A stretch of 64,000 nucleotides of DNA from Thalassotalea psychrophila (GTDB taxonomy: Bacteria; Pseudomonadota; Gammaproteobacteria; Enterobacterales; Alteromonadaceae): assembly GCF_031583595.1 (NCBI RefSeq), contig NZ_CP134145.1, positions 372,001 to 436,000 of the forward strand, in the 5' to 3' direction. Below are positions 36,596 to 54,628 of this stretch, in pieces (position 1 is the first letter of the stretch; every line of letters begins with the position of its first letter). A program made the translations under genes and the position numbers. Under the pieces are notes generated by a model. The model saw only the letters and a program-made list of their open reading frames with translations, had not been told where the DNA came from and searched no databases.

Positions 36596-37414
36596 ATGAA
36601 AAATATGAAATCTTTAATCACTACAGCAATTCTAGCTACTTCACTTTTGGCTGCAACCGCGGCTAATGCACATGCACCTACTCAATTAGAGCAAGCAATC
36701 GCTGGCGAACATCGCAGTGATAAAAATAAAGCTCGTGATATGTATCGTCACCCTGAAGAAACGCTAATCTTTTTTGGTTTTAAATCTACCATGACAGTTG
36801 TTGAAATTGCACCTGGTGGTGGTTGGTATACCGAAATTTTAGCACCGGCTTTAAAAGGTACAGGTAAGCTTTATGGGGCTCATTACCCAGATACTGGTGA
36901 AGATAACTATTACAGTAAGTCTCGTCGTAAACTGGAAGCAAAGTTAGCAACAAATGAAGTTTTTAGTGATGTCGAGTTAACTAACTTTACTCCACGCGTA
37001 GCGAGTGATATTGCTCCTGCCGGCAGTGCCGATATGGTACTCACATTTCGTAATTTGCATAATTGGAAAGTTGACGGTGTAAAGCAAATTTTTGCCGATA
37101 GTTTTAAAGCACTAAAGCCGGGTGGCGTATTAGGTGTTGTTGAACACAGAATGCCAACTGCACAAAGCTTAGAGACAAATGGCAAAAGTGGTTACTTCCC
37201 ACAGCAATTAACCATTGATTTGGCAACGGCTGCAGGTTTTGAATTGGCAGCAAGCAGTGAAATAAACGCAAACCCTAAAGATACGGCTGATCACGCTAAA
37301 GGTGTGTGGACATTACCGCCAGTATTACGATTGGGTGAACAAGATAAAGCGAAATACTTGGCCATTGGCGAAAGTGATCGCATGACATTAAAATTTGTAA
37401 AGCCGGCTAAATAG
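36596..37414 (+). CDS. Exported SAM-methyltransferase-fold protein
   Basis: A 272-residue protein with a clear signal peptide (KSLITTAILATSLLAATAANA). It is followed by a class I methyltransferase-like fold: TVVEIAPGGGWYTEILAPAL as the SAM-loop motif, ADMVLTFRNLHNW and FKALKPGGVLGVVEHR. An exported protein with this fold is odd, since SAM is cytoplasmic; such proteins are annotated as methyltransferases in many marine bacteria, but their substrate is unknown. AAGGGA precedes the ATG. It sits between purH and purD, 29 bases before purD. Confidence 0.85.
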   Translation: MKNMKSLITTAILATSLLAATAANAHAPTQLEQAIAGEHRSDKNKARDMYRHPEETLIFFGFKSTMTVVEIAPGGGWYTEILAPALKGTGKLYGAHYPDTGEDNYYSKSRRKLEAKLATNEVFSDVELTNFTPRVASDIAPAGSADMVLTFRNLHNWKVDGVKQIFADSFKALKPGGVLGVVEHRMPTAQSLETNGKSGYFPQQLTIDLATAAGFELAASSEINANPKDTADHAKGVWTLPPVLRLGEQDKAKYLAIGESDRMTLKFVKPAK

Positions 37415-37443
37415 CCACTTTATATTTCAGTTAGGAAAAATAA

Positions 37444-38727
37444 ATGAACGTTTTAGTAATTGGTAGTGGCGGTCGTGAACATGCACTTGCATGGAAAGCT
37501 GCACAATCAAGTTCTGTAAGTAAGGTTTTTGTAGCACCAGGTAATGCTGGTACTGCAACTGAACCTAAATTGGAAAACATTGCTGTGTCTAGCGATGATA
37601 TACAAGGTTTGATCGCTTTCGCGAAAGAAAACAGTGTAGCTCTAACAATTGTTGGTCCAGAGCAACCTTTAGTTGATGGTGTAGTTGATGCATTTCAAGC
37701 TCAAGGCCTAACTATTTTTGGTCCAAGCGCAAAGGCAGCGCAACTAGAGGGTTCTAAGTCTTTCACTAAAGATTTCTTAGCGCGCAATAATATCCCTTCG
37801 GGGAGTTATGAAAACTTTACTGAAATAGAGCCAGCGATTGCTTATGTACGTAAGCAAGGTGCGCCAATTGTTGTTAAAGCAGATGGTCTAGCTGCAGGTA
37901 AAGGTGTAATCGTTGCTTTGACTCTGCAAGAAGCCGAAGATGCAATTAAAGACATGTTGGCAGGGAATGCTTTTGGTGATGCTGGTCATCGCGTTGTTAT
38001 TGAAGAGTTCTTAGAAGGCGAAGAAGCAAGCTTTATCGTAATGGTTGATGGTAAGAATGTATTGGCTATGGCGACAAGTCAAGATCATAAACGTGCATAC
38101 AATAATGATGAAGGTCCTAATACTGGTGGTATGGGGGCTTATTCTCCCGCGCCAGTAGTAACTGCAGACATCCATCAAAGAATTATGAATGAAGTTATTC
38201 TTCCAACAGTTGAGGGCATGGCAAACGAAGGAGCCCCATACTCTGGTTTCTTATACGCTGGTTTAATGATCGCTGCAGATGGGACTCCAAATGTTATTGA
38301 ATACAACTGTCGCTTTGGTGATCCAGAAACTCAACCAATGATGATGCGTTTACAGTCAGATTTAGTTGAACTATGTTTACTTGCTTGTAATGGCAAGCTA
38401 GATGAAGCGACTATCGACTTTGACCCACGTGCTGCCGTTGGAGTTGTATTAGCTGCGGGTGGTTACCCAGGTTCTTACGGTAAAGGTGAAGTTATTTCTG
38501 GTTTAGAATTAAATACATTAACTGATCGTAAAACTTTTCATGCTGGCACAGCTGAAAAAGACGGTAATGTTGTAACTTCAGGCGGCCGAGTACTATGTGC
38601 GACTGCTTTAGGTAAAACTGTGACTGAAGCACAAAAAGCTGCCTATGAGTTACTAAACCAAATTACCTGGAAAGATGTTCAATTTAGAACTGATATAGCT
38701 TATCGAGCTATTGCTCGTGAAAGTTAA
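37444..38727 (+). CDS. purD: Phosphoribosylamine-glycine ligase
   Basis: A 427-residue ATP-grasp enzyme of purine synthesis. It has the N-terminal MNVLVIGSGGREHALAWKAA, GPEQPLVDGVVDAF, VVKADGLAAGKGVIVA, HKRAYNNDEGPNTGGMGAYSP and NCRFGDPETQPMMMRL. Complete and of normal length. It follows the exported methyltransferase-like gene closely, so both may share a transcript. It is followed by a duplicated hairpin and a strong terminator. Confidence 0.97.
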   Translation: MNVLVIGSGGREHALAWKAAQSSSVSKVFVAPGNAGTATEPKLENIAVSSDDIQGLIAFAKENSVALTIVGPEQPLVDGVVDAFQAQGLTIFGPSAKAAQLEGSKSFTKDFLARNNIPSGSYENFTEIEPAIAYVRKQGAPIVVKADGLAAGKGVIVALTLQEAEDAIKDMLAGNAFGDAGHRVVIEEFLEGEEASFIVMVDGKNVLAMATSQDHKRAYNNDEGPNTGGMGAYSPAPVVTADIHQRIMNEVILPTVEGMANEGAPYSGFLYAGLMIAADGTPNVIEYNCRFGDPETQPMMMRLQSDLVELCLLACNGKLDEATIDFDPRAAVGVVLAAGGYPGSYGKGEVISGLELNTLTDRKTFHAGTAEKDGNVVTSGGRVLCATALGKTVTEAQKAAYELLNQITWKDVQFRTDIAYRAIARES

Positions 38728-38739
38728 AGGCTGATATAA

Positions 38740-38843
38740 GCCAACTTTAATAACATCCGTGTTAAGTTGGCATTCCATCATCCCTGATGTGAGCCAACTT
38801 TAATAACATCCATGTTAAGTTGGCATTCCATCATCCCTGATGT
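38740..38843 (+). repeat. Two tandem 53-base hairpin repeats after purD
   Basis: Two copies of one unit in a row, differing at one base in the loop (TCCG versus TCCA). Each contains a hairpin with outer arms GCCAACTT / AAGTTGGC and inner arms AACA / TGTT, then a second small dyad CATCATCCCTGATG. They probably arose by slippage or are intergenic palindromic elements. Confidence 0.85.
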
Positions 38844-38847
38844 AAAA

Positions 38848-38883
38848 AAAGGGGCCATTGTTAATCAATGGCCCCTTTTTGTT
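38848..38883. terminator. Terminator between purD and the RRM gene
   Basis: A strong stem GGGGCCATTG / CAATGGCCCC flanked by an A run and a T run, so active in both directions for these convergent genes. Confidence 0.88.
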
Positions 38884-38895
38884 TATTAAGTATAT

Positions 38896-39342
38896 CTAGT
38901 CTTGATTTGGTTCTGGTCGTTCTTTAGCTTCACGAACTTTCAATGTACGCTGCTGAAATTCAGTATCGTTTAAAGAGTTTATTGCATTCGCCGCGTCCGC
39001 CGCTGCGATTTCTACAAATCCAAAGCCTCTTCTTTTGCCTGTTTGCTTATCTTTCATTAACCGTACTGAATGAACTAAGCCGTAGTCAGAAAATAAACTA
39101 CGTATGGCTGACTCATTTGCACGATATGGAAGGTTACCAACATAGAGAGTTTTAACTTCGCCAGAAGCACTTTCGCTGCCAGACATGAGTTTAATAATTG
39201 TTGGGCATAAAATTGCACCAATAAATAAACCGACAGCTGTAGATGTTGCATCTAATTGAGCAATTTGATCTGACACTAAATAACCGACTACGGTTAAAGC
39301 GGTTGCAATAAATGCTGAAGTTAGGATAAGTGGAGATTTCAT
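38896..39342 (-). CDS. Membrane-anchored RNA-recognition-motif protein
   Basis: A 148-residue protein. Two hydrophobic segments (about 4-24 and 34-52) are followed by a full RRM domain from residue 64: RNP2 TLYVGNLPY, then SVRLMKDKQTGKRRGFGFVEI containing RNP1, and a last strand RTLKVREAKERP. RRM proteins in bacteria are usually small and soluble; here the RNA-binding domain would sit on the inner face of the membrane. It stands alone, convergent to purD, with its promoter facing the rRNA operons. The RNA bound is unknown. Confidence 0.9.
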   Translation of the reverse strand: MKSPLILTSAFIATALTVVGYLVSDQIAQLDATSTAVGLFIGAILCPTIIKLMSGSESASGEVKTLYVGNLPYRANESAIRSLFSDYGLVHSVRLMKDKQTGKRRGFGFVEIAAADAANAINSLNDTEFQQRTLKVREAKERPEPNQD

Positions 39343-39642
39343 GATTAATACCTGATTTTTTTTATTGTTAATAGTTGTACGAAATTTATCTAATCAAAAC
39401 CTATGTTAACTAGATTTTAACAAACTGCAATGGGCAAATATTAAAAAGTTCTGAATAACAGCCGATTAGAGCAAATTTATAGAGATTAATTACTGTTTGT
39501 TTTAAAAAAGCCGTAAATAAGGACTTTAATTTTTAACTGGCGTGTATTTAATCAAGCTCTTTAATTTTAAGTTAATGATTGAGTATTAATTGAGCGATCA
39601 AAAGTTAAATTCAATATTCTTTAAATAAATTGCAAAAAGGTG
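39343..39642. other. AT-rich spacer upstream of the first rRNA operon
   Basis: Promoter side of the RRM gene and upstream region of the rRNA promoter. A/T tracts could act as UP elements or Fis-bound DNA for the rRNA promoter. No gene seen. Confidence 0.4.
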
Positions 39643-39670
39643 TTGACGGCAGCTCAAAAATCCCTAAAAT
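39643..39670 (+). promoter_or_regulatory. rRNA operon 1 promoter P1
   Basis: TTGACG and TAAAAT spaced by 16 bases, followed by a GCGC discriminator, the form of growth-regulated rRNA promoters. Confidence 0.8.
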
Positions 39671-39825
39671 GCGCATCCACTTCCACAGGGAATCTCGACA
39701 AGTAGCAAGATAGTTACTGACAGAGAAACCAGTGATAAGCAGTGTAGATAGTTTGTAGTGATTGACGTAGAAATTACTGAGTTACAAACGACAACAATTA
39801 AATTTAAAATTATTTAAATTAACTG

Positions 39826-39853
39826 TTGACTTCAACACTGAGTTGCGTAAAAT
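39826..39853 (+). promoter_or_regulatory. rRNA operon 1 promoter P2
   Basis: TTGACT and TAAAAT spaced by 16 bases, followed by GCGCATC. It lies 183 bases after P1. The leader beyond, with a boxA-like GGTTCTTTAACA near 39938-39948, is shared with operon 2. Confidence 0.8.
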
Positions 39854-40180
39854 GCGCATCTGCTTCAGGCAAGGCTACTAGCCGGATTGAAGCAAAGAGA
39901 CTAACGAATGCGATTAGCTCTTCGTTCGAATAGAACGGTTCTTTAACAATTAGTTATCATGCAATTTGTGTGGGCACTCACATTAAGATTGATTTACAAC
40001 ATAGATACCTCGGTATCGAAATCACTTAATGATGAATGAACACACAAACAAATTAATTATCTTTATTTAGCGATGAAGTTAATTAGTACGTTTTAGTTTA
40101 ACCAGCTTCTGGTTAGACGAAACATTCAGAATTCATTGAGTAGAAACAAGCTTGTCTTGTTTCAAATGTAACAACTTTTT

Positions 40181-41724
<1,544 letters not shown>

Positions 41725-41843
41725 CCTTAAGTAGACAACTTAATGGAAACTAACTTGTTAGTTTCGCGAGTGTTCACACAAATTGTATGATAACGAAAGA
41801 TGAAGAAAATAGGTCGTAACTTAGGTTGCAGACCCATCATGAT

Positions 41844-41920
<77 letters not shown>

Positions 41921-42021
41921 ATTTAACGTTTTTAGTGCGTTATTTCATGACTTGTGTAGGTGAACTACACGGCGTCATAAAATGCCTTCTAAAAAGAGTT
42001 AAATACCATTGGTAACACAAT

Positions 42022-42097
42022 GGGGCTATAGCTCAGCTGGGAGAGCGCCTGCCTTGCACGCAGGAGGTCAGCAGTTCGATCCTGCTTAGCTCCACCA
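42022..42097 (+). tRNA. tRNA-Ala (TGC)
   Basis: A 76-base tRNA in the 16S-23S spacer; acceptor arms GGGGCTA / TAGCTCC, anticodon TGC within CCTTGCACG, encoded CCA end. The Ile-Ala pair is the classic gammaproteobacterial spacer. Confidence 0.97.
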
Positions 42098-42524
42098 TTT
42101 TCTTCTTAACGTAAGAAGCCAAACTTAAAACATCCCCCTTTATGATAAAGGATGATGCGTTAAGTTTGGTTTTTAACCAAAATCTGCACCGAATGCGTGT
42201 GTTGATTAACTCTTTAACAATTTGGAAAGCTGATATTAAACCCGATGATTTGTGTTTATGATCTCCAATCATAAACGTCAGCAAATCATCACGATAAACA
42301 ACTTGTTGTTTATCACTGAGTTGTTTTATACAACAACTCAACATTATAACTAGCAACTCTTATCGTGTTGTTAGTTGTTCTTACTCAAGGCTCACAGTTT
42401 ACTGTGGGTTTGGCAACGTAGGTTGCCAACATTCTTATTGAATGCGTGAAAATGTCAGACCTATAACTTAGTTCGGATTAGTCTCCGGACATTCTTGAAG
42501 TTGCAAGACTTTTTGGGGTTGTAT

Positions 42525-45414
<2,890 letters not shown>

Positions 45415-45577
45415 TACAACACCCAAGCAGTTTTGCTTTGAGTGATTGTATGGTCTGATACTCTTTTAAAGAGATTCACGCATTACAAAGAATACTTGAG
45501 ATACAGGTTTAATATCGATTTTTCCAAATTCGTTATTCGATACGTCGAATAACAGGTTCGAAAGAACCAACAGTTTT

Positions 45578-45695
45578 TGTCTGGCGACAATAGCACTGTG
45601 GCCCCACCTGATCCCATGCCGAACTCAGAAGTGAAACGCAGTTGCGCCGATGGTAGTGTGGGAGTTCCCATGTGAGAGTAGGTCATCGCCAGGCT
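45578..45695 (+). rRNA. rrf: 5S ribosomal RNA, operon 1
   Basis: A 5S gene of about 118 bases beginning TGTCTGGCGACAATAGC and ending GCCAGGCT, with the conserved CCGAACTCAGAAGTGAAACG. The termini are set by pairing of TGTCTGGCG with CGCCAGGC. Confidence 0.96.
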
Positions 45696-45729
45696 TCTAA
45701 TTTAGATTAACGTAATACGTTATATCTTT

Positions 45730-45814
45730 GGAGGGGTTCCCGAGTGGCCAAAGGGATCAGATTGTAAATCTGACGGCTCAGCCTTCGGTGGTTCGAATCC
45801 ACCTCCCTCCACCA
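45730..45814 (+). tRNA. tRNA-Tyr (GTA)
   Basis: An 85-base class II tRNA, with a long variable arm, directly after 5S. Acceptor arms GGAGGGG / CCCTCC, anticodon GTA in ATTGTAAATC, encoded CCA. It is the distal tRNA of operon 1 and has no counterpart in operon 2. Confidence 0.95.
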
Positions 45815-45822
45815 TCATACTT

Positions 45823-45849
45823 AAAGCCTGCTTTCGAGCAGGCTTTTTT
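45823..45849 (+). terminator. Terminator of rRNA operon 1
   Basis: AAAGCCTGC-TTTCGA-GCAGGCTTTTTT, a strong intrinsic terminator right after tRNA-Tyr. Confidence 0.9.
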
Positions 45850-45941
45850 GTTTCTGTATTATTATTTATTCCAACCCCTGGGATAAGCACATTTCTTTAT
45901 ATGACGTGGTGTAAATGAACTATCAATGCACTTAGAAAAAA

Positions 45942-46190
45942 ACACCGTCATCCCATCATGCTTTTGGATGGGACCTCCTCAATTTACAACGTGATCTTAA
46001 ACAATAATGCTCTCGTGTAAATTAACGAGCATCTCTTATATTCAACAATATATAAAAACACACCGTCATCCCATCATGCTTTTGGATGCGACTTCCTCAA
46101 TTTACAACGTGATCTTAAACAATAAAGCTCTCCTGTAAATTAACAAGCAGTGCTTATATTCAACAATATTCAGAATAAATACACCGTCAC
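45942..46190. repeat. Tandem ~120-base intergenic repeats
   Basis: Two long near-identical units start at 45942 and 46060 with ACACCGTCATCCCATCATGC. A third start, ACACCGTCAC at 46181, begins a diverged unit. Each unit has a small dyad (TCCCATC / GATGGGA in the first) and then ACAACGTGATCTTAAACAAT and TTATATTCAACAATAT. They share the CGTCATCCC core with repeats at 46240, 48864 and 52700-53075. Confidence 0.85.
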
Positions 46191-46728
46191 CGATAGAAAA
46201 CTCTCATCCATGAACCTAAAGGCGTTTGTATATCCATATACGTCATCCCAATACGATCACTAGTGAGGGTGCGGCCCCTTAAATTGAAAACGTGCTTATA
46301 AAAAATCGCTCTTTAAATGCTTAAACATTAATCTAATTGAATGTCAGCCCATCACGAGTATCTACGCAATATAGGATCACTTCATTCAAATGTTCTTGTT
46401 AATAAAGTCAGTATCACATTTACTCAAATGCTCTAAGAAAAACAGCAATTAAATTAGTCCAAAAGACATTATTAATTTGAATAAGATTAAAGGTTTTGGG
46501 CGTTATAAAATAAATGCTATAATATTCGGTCATTAAAATAGTTTATATCCCTGTAATCATCAGTATTTTTAAGTTGTAAATGTATTTTATTGATAGATCT
46601 ATCTTTGTTTTTTACCTGCCAAAAAGTAATCAATTGTAATGAATAGATTATGTTTTAATCGTTATTATACAAAGGCTGTAGAAAGAATAGGCAATATAGA
46701 ATTAATTCAATTAATTTCAAAATAATGC
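46191..46728. other. Spacer between the rRNA operons
   Basis: It contains a further CGTCATCCC-type repeat fragment near 46245 and AT-rich sequence before the promoters of operon 2. No gene seen. Confidence 0.5.
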
Positions 46729-46756
46729 TTGATCTTATTTATAAAGTGTCTAAAAT
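46729..46756 (+). promoter_or_regulatory. rRNA operon 2 promoter P1
   Basis: TTGATC and TAAAAT spaced by 16 bases, followed by GCGC. Confidence 0.75.
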
Positions 46757-46875
46757 GCGCTTCACTTCTTCGGGACATCCCAACGAAGTGTTTTAATAAG
46801 TTAAGTTATCCATTAGATGTCTTAACTACCGATGAAACGTTTAAAAATAAACTTTTAAATAATTCATAAAATCGG

Positions 46876-46903
46876 TTGACATTAAAACTGGGGCGCTTAT
46901 AAT
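46876..46903 (+). promoter_or_regulatory. rRNA operon 2 promoter P2
   Basis: TTGACA and TATAAT spaced by 16 bases, both perfect consensus, followed by GCGCATC. It is the strongest-looking of the four rRNA promoters here. The leader becomes near-identical to operon 1 just downstream, from about 46915. Confidence 0.85.
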
Positions 46904-47231
46904 GCGCATCCACTTCAAGCAAGGCTACTAGCCGGATTGAAGCAAAGAGACTAACGAATGCGATTAGCTCTTCGTTCTAATAAGAACGGTTCTTTAACAA
47001 TTAGTTATCATGCAATTTGTGTGGGCACTCACATTAAGATTGATTTACAACATAGATACCTCGGTATCGAAATCACTTAATGATGAATGAACACACAAAC
47101 AAATTAATTATCTTTATTTAGCGATGAAGTTAATTAGTACGTTTTAGTTTAACCAGCTTCTGGTTAGACGAAACATTCAGAATTCATTGAGTAGAAGCAA
47201 GCTTGTCTTGTTTCAAATGTAACAACTTTTT

Positions 47232-48775
<1,544 letters not shown>

Positions 48776-49308
48776 CCTTAAGTAGACAACTTAATGGAAG
48801 CTAACTTGTTAGTTTCGCGAGTGTTCACACAAATTACATGATAACTGACTGAGCGGTACGCTCTGTCATCCCGTACTTGTTGCGGGATCCAGTGTGCCGA
48901 AATAAGAAATCAAAGATAAGCGCCCTTAGCAATAAGAGCAGTTATCTTTGGTTTTTTAACCAACAATGATGCCGAATGCGCGCATTAATGTACTCTTTAA
49001 CAATTTGGAAAGCTGATATTAAACCCGATGATTTGTGTTTATGATCTCCAATCATAAACGTCAGCAAATCATCACGATAAACAACTTGTTGTTTATCACT
49101 GAGTTGTTTTATACAACAACTCAACATTATTAATGGCAACTCTTATCGTGTTGTCATTAGTTCTTACTCAAGGCTCAGCAGTTTACTGTTGAGTTTGGTA
49201 GCGAAGCTACCGACATTCTTATTGAATGCGTGAAAATGTCAGACCTATAACTTAGTTCGGATTAGTCTCCGGACATTCTTGAAGTTGCAAGACTTTTTGG
49301 GGTTGTAT
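48776..49308 (+). other. 16S-23S spacer of operon 2, without tRNA genes
   Basis: A 533-base spacer, against 800 bases in operon 1. The tRNA-Ile and tRNA-Ala genes are absent. In their place is a repeat with GTCATCCCGTACTTGTTGCG and GGGATCCAGTG (about 48865-48895), and a second dyad CAAAGATAA...TTATCTTTG (about 48910-48943). From about 48990 it again matches operon 1, including the boxA-like CTCTTTAACAATTTGG. Confidence 0.85.
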
Positions 49309-52199
<2,891 letters not shown>

Positions 52200-52362
52200 T
52201 ACAACACCCAAGCAGTTTTGCTTTGAGAGATTGTATGGTCTGATACTCTTTTAAAGAGATTCACGCATTACAAAGAATACTTGAGATACAGGTTTAATAT
52301 CGATTTTTCCAAATTCGTTATTCGATACGTCGAATAACAGGTTCGTAAGAACCAACAGTTTT

Positions 52363-52480
52363 TGTCTGGCGACAATAGCACTGTGGCCCCACCTGATCCC
52401 ATGCCGAACTCAGAAGTGAAACGCAGTTGCGCCGATGGTAGTGTGGGAGTTCCCATGTGAGAGTAGGTCATCGCCAGGCT
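52363..52480 (+). rRNA. rrf: 5S ribosomal RNA, operon 2
   Basis: Identical by eye to the first 5S copy over its length. No tRNA follows it. Confidence 0.96.
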
Positions 52481-52490
52481 TCCAATTTAG

Positions 52491-52523
52491 AAAAGGCCCT
52501 TCGCTTACGCGAAGGGCCTTTTT
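52491..52523 (+). terminator. Terminator of rRNA operon 2
   Basis: AAAAGGCCCTTCGC-TTAC-GCGAAGGGCCTTTTT, a strong intrinsic terminator 10 bases after 5S. Confidence 0.92.
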
Positions 52524-52581
52524 GCATTGGAAACCTGGCTCGACCTACTCCATTGCAGGCAGAGCACTGAGTATCCAATAG

Positions 52582-53075
52582 ATGCACGCTACTTCCGAAT
52601 GAGGTCCCGGACATCGCTGCTCGGCAATTGCTCCTGCATTGCTCTACCTCCTGCATCCATGCAGTCGTCTTCCGGGATGACGTGGTTAAATTAATTAGCA
52701 TCGCGGTTACGCAACTATAATAAGAAAAAGTACACCGTCACCGACATAATGCGTTCATCCCTGAACCTGTCGGCATTCGTACTTCCTGTACGTCATTCCG
52801 TAATGCTTTTGTACGGAACCTCCTGACGTGTATCGTACTTTGAATATTTAAACTTTTATAACCACTGCACGCTCAATGAGGTCCCGGACATCGCTAAAGC
52901 TCTTCCGGGATGACGTGGTTTAAGTTAATTAGCATCGCGGTTACGTAACTATAATAAGAAAAAGTACACCGTCACCGACATAATGCGTTCATCCCTGAAC
53001 CTGTCGGCATTCGTACTTCCTGTACGTCATTCCGTAATGCTTTTGTGCGGAACCTCTTGACGTGAATTGTGCTTT
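52582..53075. repeat. Two long direct copies of an intergenic repeat
   Basis: The segment running from GAGGTCCCGGACATCGCT through TTCCGGGATGACGTGG and CACCGTCACCGACATAATGC to TTTTGTACGGAACCTC occurs twice (from about 52601 and about 52878). The common right parts are 234 bases apart and nearly identical; the first copy has about 40 extra bases inside. No ORF of note is present, and the 77-codon frame across it is not a gene. The copies carry several dyads with the core GTCATTCCG...CGGAAC. Confidence 0.85.
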
Positions 53076-53246
53076 GAAAACTCACGTCTACTTCTTTGTA
53101 TGCAAAACTCAACAAATATAACTAAGGTATTAAAGTTCTCGTTACTATACATTTTATAGTCTTAACGCATATTTTTATTGCCATGCTATTACAATCTTCA
53201 CAAATCCGTTTATAATCAGATTATAGATAATAAATAACATGACTCG

Positions 53247-54590
53247 ATGATTCTATCCCGTAGAAGCAAGCTATCTCTTAAAGATGCTATTCCCTTTAAA
53301 GCTGATGACTTTGAAATAATAAATTCAGCTAAACAATTCAGAACTGAATTATTAAATTTGATTAATACGGCAACTACTCGTATATACATCACTGCCTTGT
53401 ATTTACAAGATGATGAAGCGGGTAGAGAAGTTTTACATGCACTTTTTGCTGCGAAACAAAAAAATCCAGATCTGGATGTATGTGTATTTGTAGACTTCCA
53501 TCGGGCGCAGCGAGGTTTGATTGGAGCAGAGAAGTCTCTGGGTAATCGGCAATTATATTTAGATCTTACCGAGCAATATGAGCATGATATTAATATTTAT
53601 GGTGTAGCGGTAAAGCGCAGGGAATTCTTAGGCGTATTGCATTTAAAGGGATTTGTTTTTGATGACATGCTCCTATTTAGTGGAGCCAGCATAAATGACA
53701 TCTACCTCAATGTTGGAAATAAGTACCGTTGTGACAGATATCACAAATTGCATAACAGCAACCTTGCGGACAGCTTTGTTAGCTTCTTAAAAACGAACTT
53801 TGTTCGAAACGGTTGTGCTCCAAAGTTAAATCAAGATGTAGTGCCAGATAAAAAACAAATAAAGCCTTTAATAAGTAGGTTAAAGGCCTCAATTAAACGT
53901 ACACCATATAAAGTAGAAGGGGCTGCTACTGCTAAAGCTGATTTATTTGTTGCTCCTATGGTTGGTTTAGGTGCACGGGGTAATCAACTTAATATAACTG
54001 CTAGAAGAGTATTTAAAGCAGCTTCACAATCTTTAGTGGTTTTTACGCCTTACTTTAACTTTCCTAAATCATTAAGTGCTGATTTACGTAGAGCACTAAA
54101 AAGAGGTGTTGAGGTAACAATTGTAGTTGGCGATAAAAAAGCGAACGATTTTTATATTTCAGAGCCAGACAAGTTTTCAACTATCGGTATTGTGCCTTAC
54201 ATTTATGAAATGTTGTTGAGAAACTTCATTAAACGTAATCAGCAATATATAGATAAAGGCCAACTAAATCTGCACCTTTGGCTTGATGGTGCAAACAGCT
54301 ATCATCTAAAAGGCATCGTTGCTGATGATACTTATCATCTTATTACTGGTAGTAATTTAAATCCTCGGGCGTGGAGTTTAGATCTTGAAAATGGTCTATT
54401 AATTTGTGACAGAAATCAACAACTCAAAGCCGGATGGCAGCAAGAATTAGAAGGGGTTTTGGCTAATACTACTCGCGTTACTTCAATAAATAACATTGAA
54501 TCGGTTCATGATTACCCTGATAAGCCAAGGGAACTATTACGAAAAATTAAACTGACTCAAATAGATCGAATATTAAAGCGATTTCTATAA
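53247..54590 (+). CDS. pssA: CDP-diacylglycerol-serine O-phosphatidyltransferase
   Basis: A 447-residue phospholipase-D-superfamily enzyme making phosphatidylserine for phosphatidylethanolamine synthesis, close in length to E. coli PssA (451). It has two HKD-type motifs: GVLHLKGFVFDDMLLFSGASIND near 131-153 and SYHLKGIVADDTYHLITGSN near 350-370, followed by LNPRAWSLDLENGLLI. Single gene between the rRNA repeats and a convergent operon. Confidence 0.95.
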   Translation: MILSRRSKLSLKDAIPFKADDFEIINSAKQFRTELLNLINTATTRIYITALYLQDDEAGREVLHALFAAKQKNPDLDVCVFVDFHRAQRGLIGAEKSLGNRQLYLDLTEQYEHDINIYGVAVKRREFLGVLHLKGFVFDDMLLFSGASINDIYLNVGNKYRCDRYHKLHNSNLADSFVSFLKTNFVRNGCAPKLNQDVVPDKKQIKPLISRLKASIKRTPYKVEGAATAKADLFVAPMVGLGARGNQLNITARRVFKAASQSLVVFTPYFNFPKSLSADLRRALKRGVEVTIVVGDKKANDFYISEPDKFSTIGIVPYIYEMLLRNFIKRNQQYIDKGQLNLHLWLDGANSYHLKGIVADDTYHLITGSNLNPRAWSLDLENGLLICDRNQQLKAGWQQELEGVLANTTRVTSINNIESVHDYPDKPRELLRKIKLTQIDRILKRFL

Positions 54591-54628
54591 AACCGCTTTA
54601 AATTCTATATCAATTAAGCACATTTACT

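Noticed and set aside
38740..38843. CRISPR array or attenuator
   Set aside because: Only two units, without spacers; they lie after purD, not before a gene on the same strand.
45942..46190. CRISPR array
   Set aside because: The repeat period of about 120 bases, high identity along the whole unit, no unique spacers and no cas genes are against it.
52468..52701. A 77-codon frame on the minus strand after operon 2
   Set aside because: It crosses the 5S end, the terminator and repeat DNA; composition is not protein-like.
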